A stretch of 64,000 nt of DNA from Metaphire vulgaris (lineage: Eukaryota > Annelida > Clitellata > Crassiclitellata > Megascolecidae). Positions within the stretch are counted from its first letter, which is position 1. Each line of letters begins with the position of its first letter. A model generated the notes under the pieces. That model had not been told where the DNA came from. It did no database searches and worked only from the letters and a program-made list of their open reading frames with translations. This document shows positions 44,327 to 58,868 of this stretch, piece by piece. The stretch lies in contig CM030840.1 of assembly GCA_018105865.1 (NCBI GenBank), positions 6,689,006-6,753,005 of the forward strand, written 5' to 3'. The translations under genes were made by a program, and so were the position numbers.

Positions 44327-47300
44327 CTCCATGGGTGCTGTACCCGTAGGTGTCGACAGCCTGATTCACAATTTGTCTCCATCTTTCTAAATTCTCGGTC
44401 CTGCGTCGCTCTGATCAGTATATGCAGCTCCGCGTTCCTTCATTCTTCGATGTCATCCAACCACTCTCTTCTCAGTCTCCCTCTTCGATTTTCTCCATCC
44501 ATTGTTTCTAGCATGATCTTCTTCACCAGTCTATTGTCTTTCATCCTGCATATGTGCCCAAAGAAGTTCATTTTTCTCCGTATCAATATTTGCATAATGT
44601 TTGTTTTGTTCTTAATTCTTTCTCGTATCGTTGTGTTCTTTATTTTCATCAGTTGCCATCTGATGTTCAAAATTCTCCTATAGTGATATAATGTGATATA
44701 ATGTGATATAATGTGATATAATTGATAATAATTGTTTATGATTAGCATACTCAGTTATACTGTCTCATACTTGAATATGTTTTTCCGTTGTCTTCAATTG
44801 CTCATGATTGCCAGAAAAGTACTTTGCTAGCTGCTCTCGTTGCTATAATGCCAGCAATTTCCTCAAAAACAACTTTGATGAATTGGCTACTTATGACTTA
44901 TTATCTAGGTTTCAAAGGTTGCATAGTTCAACATTTTGAGTGTTTGATTGTGCTAACTGCATGAAATTATTTTGTGTTTCTTTCTATAATTTGGTTACTT
45001 CAGATTTATGGTAAATATATTGACACACTGTGCTCTTCAGGACTGCTTGACTATACAGAAATAAACCTTAGAGGAGGGGCATTGAAATATTTATTATTAC
45101 ATTTATGTCAGACTGTTTAACATTGTTAATATATCAATGGATCATTCATGTTAGCTTGTACAAATACAAGTTGAATATATTGCAACTATTGTTTTCACGA
45201 AAATCAGCAAAATGTGCGCAATGTTATGTCGATGATTTGTGCAGGTTACAAGCAATAAGCTGAGCAGTTTGTCATTGAAATCCCAAGTGGCTTGTCCAGT
45301 TGTTGGGAGTTTACTGTTGCTGGTGCCACAGTCTGAGATCATTCTAGTTGTTCACACAGAGCGAAATAACTGTAAACAGCTTTGCAGGATTCAATATCTG
45401 GTTTTCGCTTGGAAAGATATTTTCAGAGGATGATTGCCTCCTTGTTCGGGCGGCTTGCAGTGTTACTGATCAAGGCTAACAGACAGGGGCTGCTGTTGAC
45501 TTCACCGCTTCAATTAACCAGCTTCCCGTCCTGTCCCATAATCCTACCATAATTATGAGTATGAGGAACAGTTGATTTGGTTGCTGTCATCCTGTGGGAG
45601 ACTTAGCTGTTGGTGAAAAAAATCCTGAAAGTTTTCAAGCACAGTTAAATGATTGTCAGTGTTGTCTAGGCATGTGTCTGTTGCATAAGATAATAAACTT
45701 GTAGAAATTTTGTGTTTGTAAATGAAAAGTTCTGAAGCATCTTCTTGACAGTTGCTGAGACTGACTTTGCCACTTCAATTAACTGGCATCGTAGGCTTTT
45801 CATCCTGCATCCATTGCATACTGTAGTCTAGCATAGAGGATGTGTATACAGTGGATCCCACTTAATCGCATACCGCTTAATTGCATAACCCACATAATCG
45901 CATAATAACATAAAAACCCGAACCAGTGTTTTGTGTATCAGACGTCCCGGTTATTCGCATAGCCCTGTTAATCGCATAAGCAAGGCTCTCACGACACCTA
46001 TGCAATTAAGCGGGTTTCACTGTATTTGCCTTACTACATTCCCTCTATGTCGCAGTCTTATATGAAACTGTATGAAACACAAGTAATGGCTGTAATATCC
46101 TTGCCTATTGTAGGTTGTGAAGATTTTGAAACATTCTTGTGAATGCCATTTATCAAATATCACAGTGGTATCTCACTAAAGCAATTGCACTCTTTTTTTC
46201 AGATGCCCTGGTACTTACATAGTCAACCAGTGACACTTTTTTATTGGGATGCACTTAGGAATACAGTTTTGCAAAGACAATAGGATTTGAATGAATGAAT
46301 GAATGAATGAATGAATGAATGAATTTCAAACTCAACTGAAGTAATATACGACAAACAAGAATAAATCATAATAATTATTAATTGATTGAACATTAATTAA
46401 TTAATGGAATCCAGTGAATAATGTAAGAAAAATAGTAGCCCCAAGGATACATTTTTCATCAAAAGTTATGGATACAAATTAAAACCATATTCCTGAATTG
46501 ATTGGATAATTAATTAATTAGATTTCAGATGTGTAGCTTATCACTGATGAGGAAGCTTTATGACTACAGCTGTTTGATTGTACATTCATTTTAAATGTAT
46601 GTTTACAGAGAATTTGATTGTACATTCATTTTAAATGTATGCTTATAGAGAATTTGATCAAACGAATCAGTTGCTGCTTTGTAGAGTGGAGATCTTATTA
46701 TGAGTCAAACCAGGCCCTGGTGTTGTCTTGTCAGAGCAGGACTTCCTGAAGAGTTGATGGGATCTATTAATGGTAGGAGTTGGGATTTGTAAGGATGAGA
46801 AAGAGGGGCTCATGGTTTGCCACCTCCACCTAGTGAGACAAAATGCTTTGATGATCATGCTTAATAATTATGCTGCCTTTGTGCTTAGGCTTGACTTCTA
46901 TTAAACAGAGCAAGCACTTAAACTGGAGTGACAGTTACCCTGGTAGTACACTGTACTGACTGGGATGGATTCTATGTAAGACTACAGAGTTTTTGGATCC
47001 TGTTCTTAAGAAATGAATTACTAAAAGATGAGTGAAGTTTCTGGTTTTGTTGTTTTTTCATTCTCAGGAGAGATGAAAAGTAGAGAGGCAGAGGAGACAG
47101 ATGGCTGAAATTAAATGTAAGAGGGTTGAAGTGGAAAAAAAACGGCTGGAATGTGCCAAAATATACCAGTGATTTTTGTTGCTAAACCATCAGGTCCTGG
47201 ATCTTGATGTAAGATAAAAACTCTGTTGTCTTTCTTAGGTAGTGCTTGTAAACTGTAAAGGTAGTCCCATACTCAAATGAGTGTAGGGTCCGGTGCTGAT

Positions 47301-50300
47301 CTCCGGTTACTAGGCAAGCAATGAAGAACCAGGTGGCTTGCACCATTCTCGGTAATCTAGAGTAGGTTGTCACTACTTTCTCTAGACATTGCCACTAGGT
47401 CGCCTGGAAACCTTCTGAAATATGGTGTTGTCTTTTTTCATGTGCAAAATTGTAATTGTACAAAATTTTCCAATTTGCAGTTACTGGACTTTTCAAACTA
47501 GAATTGCTCAAGGATAGACTAAAACAGACAATTGAATTAGAAATGATTTAAAACATTTTAATTCTTTCAAACCATCCGTAAAATTTTTAACAATTTACAT
47601 TATGAACTAAATCTGATTTTTCAGAACCACCCTCCAAATTTTTTTAATTGAATTGAAGGGGCTAAAATTTTTGAGAACCTCCTAACTTTAGACCAGCAAA
47701 GTTCTACGCTGCTATGTAATTTATTGATGCAAAATAAATCAACCATTTTGAAAATTGGACAATATTTGACTAGATCCGAGGATTGTCACCCATCCAACTA
47801 CTCCTTCCGATAAATTGACGTTGCTTAACTCAGTTTCTGAACGAACCAATTTGTATTTCTTTTATAATTTGCTGATTTTGTAAACTTTGTCCAATTTTCA
47901 AAATGTTTGATTTATTTTGTTCCAATTGTGATTTCAACTATGTTCAAAAAATCATGGGTGTCAAAAATGTTTCAACACAATGGGCCACATAAAAGTCTTT
48001 TTTTGGAGGCCTGGTTCTGTTGTACATAGCATTAGCATGAACTACAGTATCCCTATTATTAAAAAATTTTGCAGGATGGTTGTTCAAGAATTGTTTAAAA
48101 ATTTTTCTTTCATTTCTATTTTAGATTGATTAATTGATTGATTGATTGATTATTGAATGTTGAAAAAATCCAAAATTTTCATAAATGCACAGGAGGCTGC
48201 ATTTATTCAGCCCCTTTTCAATTTTCATATTTTTACAGTTTGGCATCCAGGCAATTCTAGTAGTCCTTGCTCTGAACAGATGTTTTTTATTGTATTCGCG
48301 ACCCCACACGCGAATGACAATTTGCCAGGGTCGCCTTAAACCTTCAGAAATATATGTTTGACATTCATGCAAAAAATGTAATTGTACAAAATTTTCCAAT
48401 TTGAAGAAACTCATTTTTTTAAACTAGAATTGCCATTCGAAGATAGACATTGCAGATAGTTGAATCAGAATGATTTCAAACATTTTAATTGTTGTAGATT
48501 ATTGTTTTTATAAATTTATATTTTAGAACTAAAGTGATTTTACGGTTGGGGTTGACAATCATGGGTTAATAACTTAATAACTCTGTCAATGAACTATAAA
48601 GGTTGAGAACCTGACATCTCTAGACCCATGTTTTACCTTCAATCTTGAATCTGCTATCAATTTATTGATGCCTTATGAACCTCTTGGTTTGACTTTTGGC
48701 ACCATGATCTATTTATCCCAGGATGGTGAAAATTCACCCATCCAATTATTAACCATTATGATGTTGAAACTTTGTTAGTTATGTTCTGACGGGAACCAAT
48801 TGCAAATTAATTTGATCAAGCTGATTTTGTTTTTAGTTTGTCATAGACATGAAGTCAATTGCTAATTGTGATTTCAGTATAACATTAAAATTATACTGAT
48901 TTTTTCATATAATTACAATTAAAGTCTTTGTGGTTACATTGGGATGATTTACAATTACAAACTACAAACGGCCTATTACAATTACAATTACAATTAGAAT
49001 TACATGTTCAAGAATTGTTTCTTCTTTTTTTTAAACTCATTTCTATTTTAGATTGATTAATTGATTGATTGATTGATTATTGAATGTAATAAATTTGAAA
49101 AAACTATGTGTAATTTCCAATTTTCATAAACCTGTAAATGAGTCAACAAAACTCGAAGTAAACTTTGCTTGAACATGATGTTTTTTTATTGTAGCACTTC
49201 ACTTTAACATTTGCATTGAAAACAGCATTATTAAAGTCATAAGACCTTTTCAAATAATATCCATAATATTCTTGCAATAAATACGCTGCATCTTTACTGG
49301 CATTAAACTTTCATTCAGAACTCTTATAGGCATGAACACAGGAAGTAGTCAAATGATAAGCTGGTTTTTTCCAATTTGAAAGGCAATAAAAGTAAATGAA
49401 TAGATTTTTGCATGGCAAATGTATATTTTAGATATGAGTCCATTTACCAATGACAACGTGTGTTAACAATTGAATAACCTGTCAATGTATTCGATCATTG
49501 AAAATTCATGACTGACAAGACTTTGGCTATAGTCCCAGACATGCTATGCTCCTTCAATCTTATAAAACTATATTTCTAATGTTTATAGAATTAGTTGAAT
49601 TGACTTTTAATAGATTTACAATACAATTTGGATGAACAATTACATGTAATTGAATTTTTAGAATCAATGTTGAATTTTGTTATTATGCTTACAAGTAATT
49701 AATTACAATTGAATTAAAATTAATTTGATCAAGGACAAATGTTTTTGGTCCCTAGTAATAGGCTTATTGATGGTTTCCTTCAAATGTTGCATCTACAGTA
49801 GTTATGTTGTCATTTTTTAAAGCTCTGCGTTTGGGTCTGCTATGTCACTGCACTGAAATTCATTCAAGGTATTTGGTTGAAAGGAGAATTATAAGTCAAA
49901 ATAATTTTAAAATATATTTAAGTTTGGAGAGTTTACTATTAAGTGAGTGAATGAATGAATGAGTAAATGAATGAGTGATTGAATAAATGATTGGATAAGT
50001 GAATGAACAACTAAATGAACAAATGAGTAAATAAATAAAGAGATGTAGGATTGTCTGGATATTTTGCTTTTAATTTTTAAAAACAGTTTTGTTTTTATTA
50101 CTGTGTGCATGGCATGTGGCCAACAGTTGTTATTTTGGGGACTGGCACAACATTAAGTTTGAAACCAGACAGAAGAACAAAGAAATATATATATATATAT
50201 AAATTTGTGAATACAATTGGAAGTTATTTGAAAGAGGTTTTTAGAAATGACTACCAGTACTTATAAATCATATATCACAAAAAACCTTTTAGTCTTCTTC

Positions 50301-50390
50301 TACTACTACTAAGTTGCATCCATTTGACTATATGTAAAACCACTCTGGCAGTTTTCATATTGACCTTCTAATCCACCTCTAGCTTTATGA

Positions 50391-50423
<33 letters not shown>

Positions 50424-53400
50424 ATGAGGCACATGCAGCTGTGTTTGGTTTAGTTTTCAATGCCAAATGCCGGCCTCAACAGCTGGGCTTAGGCAGTGTT
50501 CAACATTTTGAAAACAGAGTGAATGTTGAACTACTCCTGCCCAAAATTTTTGACTTAAATGGGATTGAAGTTAGAACCCAAACCCCAGCATCCAGGCAGT
50601 TGAACACCCTATAGGCCTACACAAATTTACATAAGTTTTTCTTTTGTATTGAAAAGCTGTTGTAATGTGACTTGTCTGGAATTAGTTATGCTTAGCATCT
50701 GTTTGAAAATTGAGTTTTAAAGTTTGCTTTACTCTGTTTTCTTAATGATATTTTAAAAATTCTTTTCAGATTCAAACACGGTGTGCCATGACTAAAATAT
50801 CTTAGGTTTACTTTGAGTACAGGTACATGAAATTTGAATAATATTGCAGCAGATTTATTTAGCACTGACAGCAGTTGAGTTGTAGTGTAGCAGCTGTTGC
50901 CCTGTGCACCGCGTGACGCGATTTCTTGAAGTGCAGACAATTCCTTTGTTCACCATAATTGATTTTCTTTTACCTCTTTTCACTTTATTGGTTAAAAATC
51001 AATAGAGGGGTGATACAGTGACAGATGTGTTGAAACTTCGTGAGGCTGGCCAGGGATTTTTATACTAATGTGTCATCTGATGCAAGATGAAGCTCTGTGT
51101 GTGGCATGTTTCATCATCTGTGGTGTTTCATTTGGCTAATTTCACCATTCTAACTCATTTCTACATTTCTAGTGGTTTAATATATTGATGTGCTTTCTCT
51201 TAAGTGTCCATGTAGTGCCGCATTTCGTATCAGAATGGCCACCCATTTTTTTCTTCAGTTTTTTTTTTATTTTGTCCACTTTCCAGTGATTCTCTTCTTG
51301 CCTACATCATTGCAACATCTTGCATCTTCAGTGATTATGCTTCCAGATGCTTGAACTTGATTTTCCCTGTTGTCAATTCTTCTACGGCATTTTCTGTCTT
51401 TGACTTTTCCGTTTTTGACATGTTCGCCTTTATTTTTTAAATATTTCTTTTCACGTCATTTTTTTTTGATATTTTATCAAGTGCATTTATGATTTGTTGT
51501 GGTGTTTGCTGTCCTTTGTTCATCATTGCTGATTATAATCAGTAGGACATATGTCATTTTGACTTGATCTTCCTCCTTCGTCATTGCCTTGTCCATAATC
51601 TTTTGGATATAGATATTGAACATCAATCAGAATGTCAATTTTCTCTTCCTTTATCCTCTCTTTGCAATTATCTCCATTTATTCACATTCTGACGATCTAT
51701 CTCACATACAGACTTTCGATTATTTGTCAGTATCCTCATTCAATCCCCAGCCTTTTCAAGGCATTCATCAATGTCAGCTGTGAAATACTTTTTCATGCAT
51801 GGAAAGTCTCTATTCTTGAAAATACATACCGGTACATGTATGATGTATTTGTCAGTGGCTAAACTTGTGCACTGTGCAGCCTTTGTAAGTCCAGTAAAAG
51901 TCACTGAAGTTGAATGAATTATAGTGGCACATAACAAACGAATACATATATAGAATCCACTGTTCAAATATTTCCAACTGATACTGCGTGCCTAAAACAC
52001 CTAGAGGTACTGGTAATTAGTCTCTTGATAATACTATTCTTCATGCTAGTGAAATAATAATAATTAAATGAAATTATAATAATACAAATAATGAAATGAT
52101 AATAATGTACTTATTGAACACCAGTTCTGATACAAAAAAGTATCAGTGAATGTGCGTTGTATCCATGTTTGGATCCATACACAAAAGATCAATGAGATCA
52201 ATTTCATAGACAAGTCAGAATGAAATAGAGCAAGACAGACTGTGGAAGAAAGCCAACTGGCAGAGGTGTATTTTTAATTTTAAAAATTTAATTTGAAAAA
52301 AATTGTTAATTTGAAAGTACTTCGAGTTCATTGGAAGATCTGACAGACAAGGAAAGAAACAGTCATGAGTTACCTTGAGAAAATGTCACTTCATTTGGCA
52401 TTTGATGAAATTTTCATAATCAATTGATATAATCTGTAAATTACATTGTTATACCATATTTAATAAAATTTGTCAAACTCTGTTTAAAATTCAATTTTGT
52501 GGACCTGTACCGGTATATAAACAAGACTCTCCATATTCTTTTTATTATGCATGTTTATCATCATTCAGTGCTGTGGAGATGTTGGCACACACCTTGACAG
52601 CCTCAGCATGTACCTTATCTCCAGAGGTAGATCCCTGTTGAAGTTTCTTAGACAGTGGAAGCACAGGGTGGTTGACTCCCTTCCCTCATATGCATATTTA
52701 TAGTTTTCTATCAATCTTAAGGCTAGTATTGTAATGATTGAGGAGCACAAGTCTAGTACAAGTTGTAGTGCTAGAAGCTTTTATGTATTGATTTGTGAAA
52801 TTGCACATGCTGTTTCAAGAATCCTTCCGTATCTTACTGGTAATTCTAAATATCAGCCTGTTATTTCTGCTTGTGGCCATTTGTGTAACAGAACTTGGAT
52901 CATTGCAGAAGTTTCAGGCTGAAGACTTTCTAATTGGCCTCCCTGCTGCTTAGAAAAGCTCTGACACCGGGTGTTAGGTGTTTGTTTTAATGGGAACAAC
53001 AGAGAAAACATTGTGTTGTTATGAAGAGTAACACAGACCAGACACAGAATCAGAAGACCACACATTTCAATAATATTGTACTGTGTGGCTGATTACTGGT
53101 TGCTTACCGGTAATTATAAAGGCACCCTATACAAAATAAAGTGGAATTTACCGGCAAGAATTTTGTGTTACTCCAACCTTATTCAAATTTATTATTATTA
53201 TTATTTTTATTATTACCAGTATTATTATTGTACGCAGGGATAGAAATTATCTCCTGAAATTTGGGATGAATTTTTTGGAAAAGACCTAGTTTATAGAAAT
53301 CATCAGAAGCTTTGAAAATTAATTGTTGCAATAGTAGGGAGGGCCATCAGATTTCACTGTTCTAAATTAAATTCTCCAAAACAAGATGCAGGTTCAGAGT

Positions 53401-56400
53401 TGCAGGTTGATTCACTATATATAGGATCAATGAGAAAAAGAATATTTGATTATAATGATAAATAGTTCTATAAGATATTAAATAATAAATTAATAATAAT
53501 TATGCTTAATATTGTATTATACAGGGTGGCACAAAAAACCGGACTAGTCACATTTAGGTTTGCATTTAATATAGTCCGTTTTTTTGCACCACCCTGTATA
53601 ATAATTCTGCAGTTTTCAACCGGTGGTACGTGTGCCCCTAAGGCTATGCTTTGCTGTTGCAAAGGGGTACGCAAAGAAAATAATAATTTTAAAAAATTGT
53701 AAAGAAAACTAGAAAAGGGGATAGTGATATAAAGGGTAACAGTCAATAAATATCAAGAGGGAATTTGAGTGAAAACAGGGATATGTATATGGGGCAGACA
53801 TTGTGTAATTGTAGCCAAAGAGTCTGTGGAAGGAGTTCAAAATTACTGAGAAGCAAAAAATTTTTATAGAGAAAACAATTTCAAAAATTTTTTAAAATGC
53901 CAACATAGAAAACAAGAGACATACTGCTAAACTAAGAAAATTTAGAATTATTTCAAGTGCTGTATGTGTTATGTGCCTAGGGGGTACACGCAAGGTTCAC
54001 TTGTTTGCTTGAGGGTACATTTTTAAAAACGGTTGGGTACAGCTGTAATAATGCACTTGATAAAGGCGATAATTCTGAATATGCTTTTGCTGTCAGGAAC
54101 TGTTTCTGAGTGGTAGTGTATTGTGGAAAACTGGTTTTTCCATGGGCATTCGGAATTTCCCAGGTCCCATCACAGTGTAATGAAGTAATCCATTATGAAG
54201 AGGCAAGGATACAGAAAGTAATTATCCAATATAATATGCACTATACAGACCTCCTTGGAGGAGGTATTCAGCAGGAGACTTGGATTGAAATTATTTTATG
54301 TCAGTTCAGCAAGTATTCTATCATTCTATCATAAAACTTCTTTAGCACCATTGGCTCTAATGCTATTTGGATTTGGTGCACCATCTGCTGATGCCCTGGG
54401 CATTATGATAGTGGTGCTATAGAAGTTGATTGATTAATTGATTGGTTGATGATTGCTTTAGACTGTAAATCATAGTCAGAGATGATCAGTGGTTGAAAAT
54501 CCATTGGTCAGTCAATAAGTGGCTGGTTCTGGCTAAGGATGGTATGCAATAGAAAAGAGATGTGTTTTTAGTCAAGATCTGAAAATTTATAGACTCCGCT
54601 TGGTGCACTTGTGCTGGCAGAGAGGTCCCTAATGGTCCGAGATATATCATCTTGGAAATATTTTTACCTTTATATTACGTGGTTTTGGAGATATTAAATT
54701 TTTATAGTATATGGAATAGGTCCATTTTCATTAATTTTGTGACTTCAGTAATAACGTTGTAGTTGATGTGTTCATACTTTCTGGAGTTCTTCAGCATTGG
54801 TAGCATCGTATACACCAAGAGCAGAAGTCTGCTTTTGGCAATGCTTGCAGTCATGAAATTTGCATAAGTATTTTGCACACTTATAAGATGGTTAGGGTTT
54901 AGCCATTATTGAGATACCTCATGTATTACTGCAGAATAAAGAATTTTATTTGTAAACTAGCCATTAGTTATATTCTATAAAAATGCAATCTGAGTTTTCC
55001 AGTGTAAGTGCTTTGCAGTTTTCTAGCATAACTTAAAATGTGTCCAAAGCTTATGATGCTGTTATCTGAAAATGTTCAGCTGTACAAGTTAGCTTAAAAG
55101 AAACTACATCATTAGAAAAAAACGCATTCATTACTATGTACAGTACATTTAATATATTCAGAAACTGTGATATCTGTCTTTAAAATTTATATGAATTTCT
55201 GAATTTTATATGTGTGTCTTACTGATGTTCAGATATTTAAGCTCTTCTGCATATACGCTTTGTATGTGTACAAACAGCTAAGCAACTTACCGGTACACCG
55301 AATCATGTGAAATCTGATTTGATACTATATTGTCTTTTGTTGGGCATTGTGGTCACAGAATTGAAGTCCCAAATCTGTGGCTGACAACAAAAATACGTAC
55401 TTAATGGTTTATACCAGAAATTTGCTATTCATGTGTTGTATAGGCTTTTGCTGATATTGGTGTTATTGTCTATCGGTTGCTCTTTATGTGACTAATTTCA
55501 CAGCATATTATCTCCAGGGAGACATAAACTGAGGTCATCAGAAGGATCATTACAAGCTGTATGGTTGCGTGAATATAATGCCATGAGTTGTTTGTGTAAC
55601 AGACTGGAATTAAACATAATGTAAATGGTAGGATATATTCCTATAGCACCTCTTCTTATGACTTTTTCTGGCTCACTCCTGCTTATCTGACAGTCACAGC
55701 CGCTGCTGCAGTCTATTTTCTGACCTCCCCGCTCAACTGATGTGATATTTTAAGTGTCTTTTGGGAATTCCAAAGCCATTTACAAGAAGGATTTTGCTGT
55801 TCTCATGTTCCTGGAGAAGGCACAGTGGTGCAGTGTAGTGGTGGTGAGGTTCCTGCCATAAATTTCAGGGTAGCGGATCTGACCCAAGTCACTGTGTGTA
55901 GACCTTGAACAATGAACAAGTTGTTCACACCTAACTGCCTTTGAGGAAGGAGGCAATGGGACTCCACCTCTCTCATCTCATCCCCAGGTAGTGCAAAAGC
56001 CATTTCAATCTGCCTTCTAAAGGTTAGAGAACTTATCAATCATCATCTTATTCAGTGAGTGAAACATTGACCTTCACATTGTTGAGCATTGTGGGATACT
56101 ACAACACGTGCAAAGCAATTTCCCATACACAGCATATAGCCTTGCAATGACTTCACTTCTGGGTTTTCAGTTACAATCTCATGTTCATTTTTGCTTCTCT
56201 TGATCTCAGTCTTTAGGACTCAGACTCAGTAGATACTGTACAGTCCTCTTTGTCCAATACATGACCAGTCAAGCAGGAATTATATTATCATGGGCAAAGA
56301 AACTTTGGCACTTTTTCTTTGCAGATCTATGATGACTAAGTTTGCCTGTTTGTCCTCATCTTCAGGCTGACAACATTGTCTGGCAGTCAACGCTGCATCT

Positions 56401-58803
56401 ATTTGGCTGGTTTTGACTTTAGCCATGGTCAGTTCAACGCAGACAAGATGGAATTTATGTAGCTCACAACTGTTCATAGCCATGGCCAGTTGCCCATTGG
56501 GCAGTTGAGAGTAAATAAAATACTTGAATTTATCTTAATTTATTTTTGAACAGTTGCTTCCATTATCATCTCTCTTACTTTTTTCAAAACATTCAGGTAT
56601 TTATTTACTCTGATCTGTCCATTATAAATATATGCTGTGAAATTTTTGTGACACTGCCATGCTTCAGACAGACAATAGGAATAAATCTAACAAAAACTGT
56701 CACAATTATCTATCATCTTGCTGGTGCTTAGTCATCCAGATTATCGCAACAGCATTCTGTAGGTGTTATTTTTTCTCCTCAAAGGTTCTGGAAAGCAGTT
56801 GATTGATCTTCCCTCATATCAGCCATCAGGGGCATTCCATAATGTAATAGGATGTTCAGGAGAACATCCATGATTATGTTGTAATTAATCAGAGCCCCAG
56901 ACTCAGTGTTTGATTTTTCCAAAATCGGGCATGGATTTCAGGCCACTCCCAGTTAATAGCTGGTGGGGTCCTCTTCAACCAATGGGGGAAGGGTTGAACC
57001 CTCAAACCATTCGGTGACAGATAGAAAACTCTCCCCACTCGGTAGAATATTTTTATCCTAAGCAGGAATCGAATGAAGTTGCTGTTTGTTAGTAGTGAAA
57101 TTCTGTTGAGTCTGCCACCATGGCACCTTGTAAGCCATTTAGAAAATTACTGTAGTCTTGCAATAGAGATCTATATCTCATCTGTGACACTCAGACATCT
57201 TTAATTTACTATTTTAGATGTTCTTCTTCTTTTTCTTCCATCATCTATGATGATGATGAGTTTGATACAAGATGACTCCAGGTCTTCCTGTCTCTTGCCA
57301 TGTGTGTTGCTTCTTCTAAGTTCTTCTAAGTACTTTAGATGTTATTAACTCTTAAATGTTAGTTATAAATTAGTATTAACTGGATGATGTTTTTCTGCAC
57401 AAGGAATTCCTGGAGAACTGTATTATGTTCGTAAAGGAATCATCAACGACTACGCTTTGTCGTTCAATTTACCGATTAAAAGTGATGTTGACGTCATTTA
57501 CTTCAATTGGCAGGATCGTAGAAAGTCACCTCCAGATTCTCCTGTAAGCTACTAGTTACAAAACTATTTTAGCACAAATAATATTATTTGTTATGTAATT
57601 AATATTTATGCACATGTATTTACTAGATAACTGATATACAATATTACTAGTTATATGCAAATATATAAATAAAATGCATTTGTATAATAATCAACAGACT
57701 GCAGAATTTAAGTGACCATCTGATGTATGTTTTTTATTTATTTATTGATAATTGACAACTTATATAGTGCAATAAGCATGACAGAAGGTCAAAGTCAAGA
57801 GAACTTTGCAGTCAAGAGCACAAAGTCAAGAGCACTGTTACTGAATATTTTTAGTTATTTGACTTAAATGATTTATTTTTGAAAACTGAAATCATTGCTT
57901 TAGAGATATTTTAGTGCACTACACTAGAGATGTTTTAATGTCCTGCATTTTAAATTATAGCTAAATTACATAAATTGTGAAATATTATTTATTTCTAAAT
58001 TTATTTCAGATGAGCTACAGCTTGTCTTTAACCTCATCTCATCCTCTGGTTTTGTCACCCGCTGTTCCTAGTCTTGCAAAGGAGGGCCTAGTACCCACAA
58101 AACCCTCTGGTAAACAATGTTTATGTCATATAATACAGCATTTGCATTTCTTGAAGATTTTCAATTCATCATTATTGTGTGTTTGTGTGTGTGAATCTGT
58201 ACATTAAGTCACATTAAGCACATTAAGTCTAGTACAATAAAGTTATCTGTTTTTAGTTTTATTTAAATGATTTTTTCATTTTGGTATGACCAGAATTTTC
58301 AGAAAGCACCAATTTCTTATTTTTGAAGCTGTGCTGTTTGTATACTATTTCATTTTCTATTTCTTTACACTTGCACATTCTTATGATAAAAATCAGAGTG
58401 ACATTTAGGGGGGCATCTTTGCTATTCCCCGAAGTTCAATAGGAAGTAGTGGTGGAAATTGTTGTGTTTTTGTGAAATAGTGTTTCGTATTGTACTGCGA
58501 TGTTCCGGTTCTTCAAATACTGAGGTCGACGTGAAAATTCAGCTAAACATTAGCATTTTTTATTCAAATGTCACTGTGCTTGATCTCAAGCGCAGGAAAA
58601 CATGTCTCAAGGGTAAGAAGAAGCAACTCCATTCAGACTTCATACCTATTTGAGTATGTTAGCAGTATATTGGGAATATTGGTTTGAAAATTCTGAAATT
58701 GTTATTCATTAGTTCTTTTGCACATATATGGGAGATATCTATTTGTATTAAGCTCTTGTTCATTGTTGCTTTATGCTCTTAGTGGTCACAAATTGGTAAT
58801 CAT

Positions 58804-58868
<65 letters not shown>

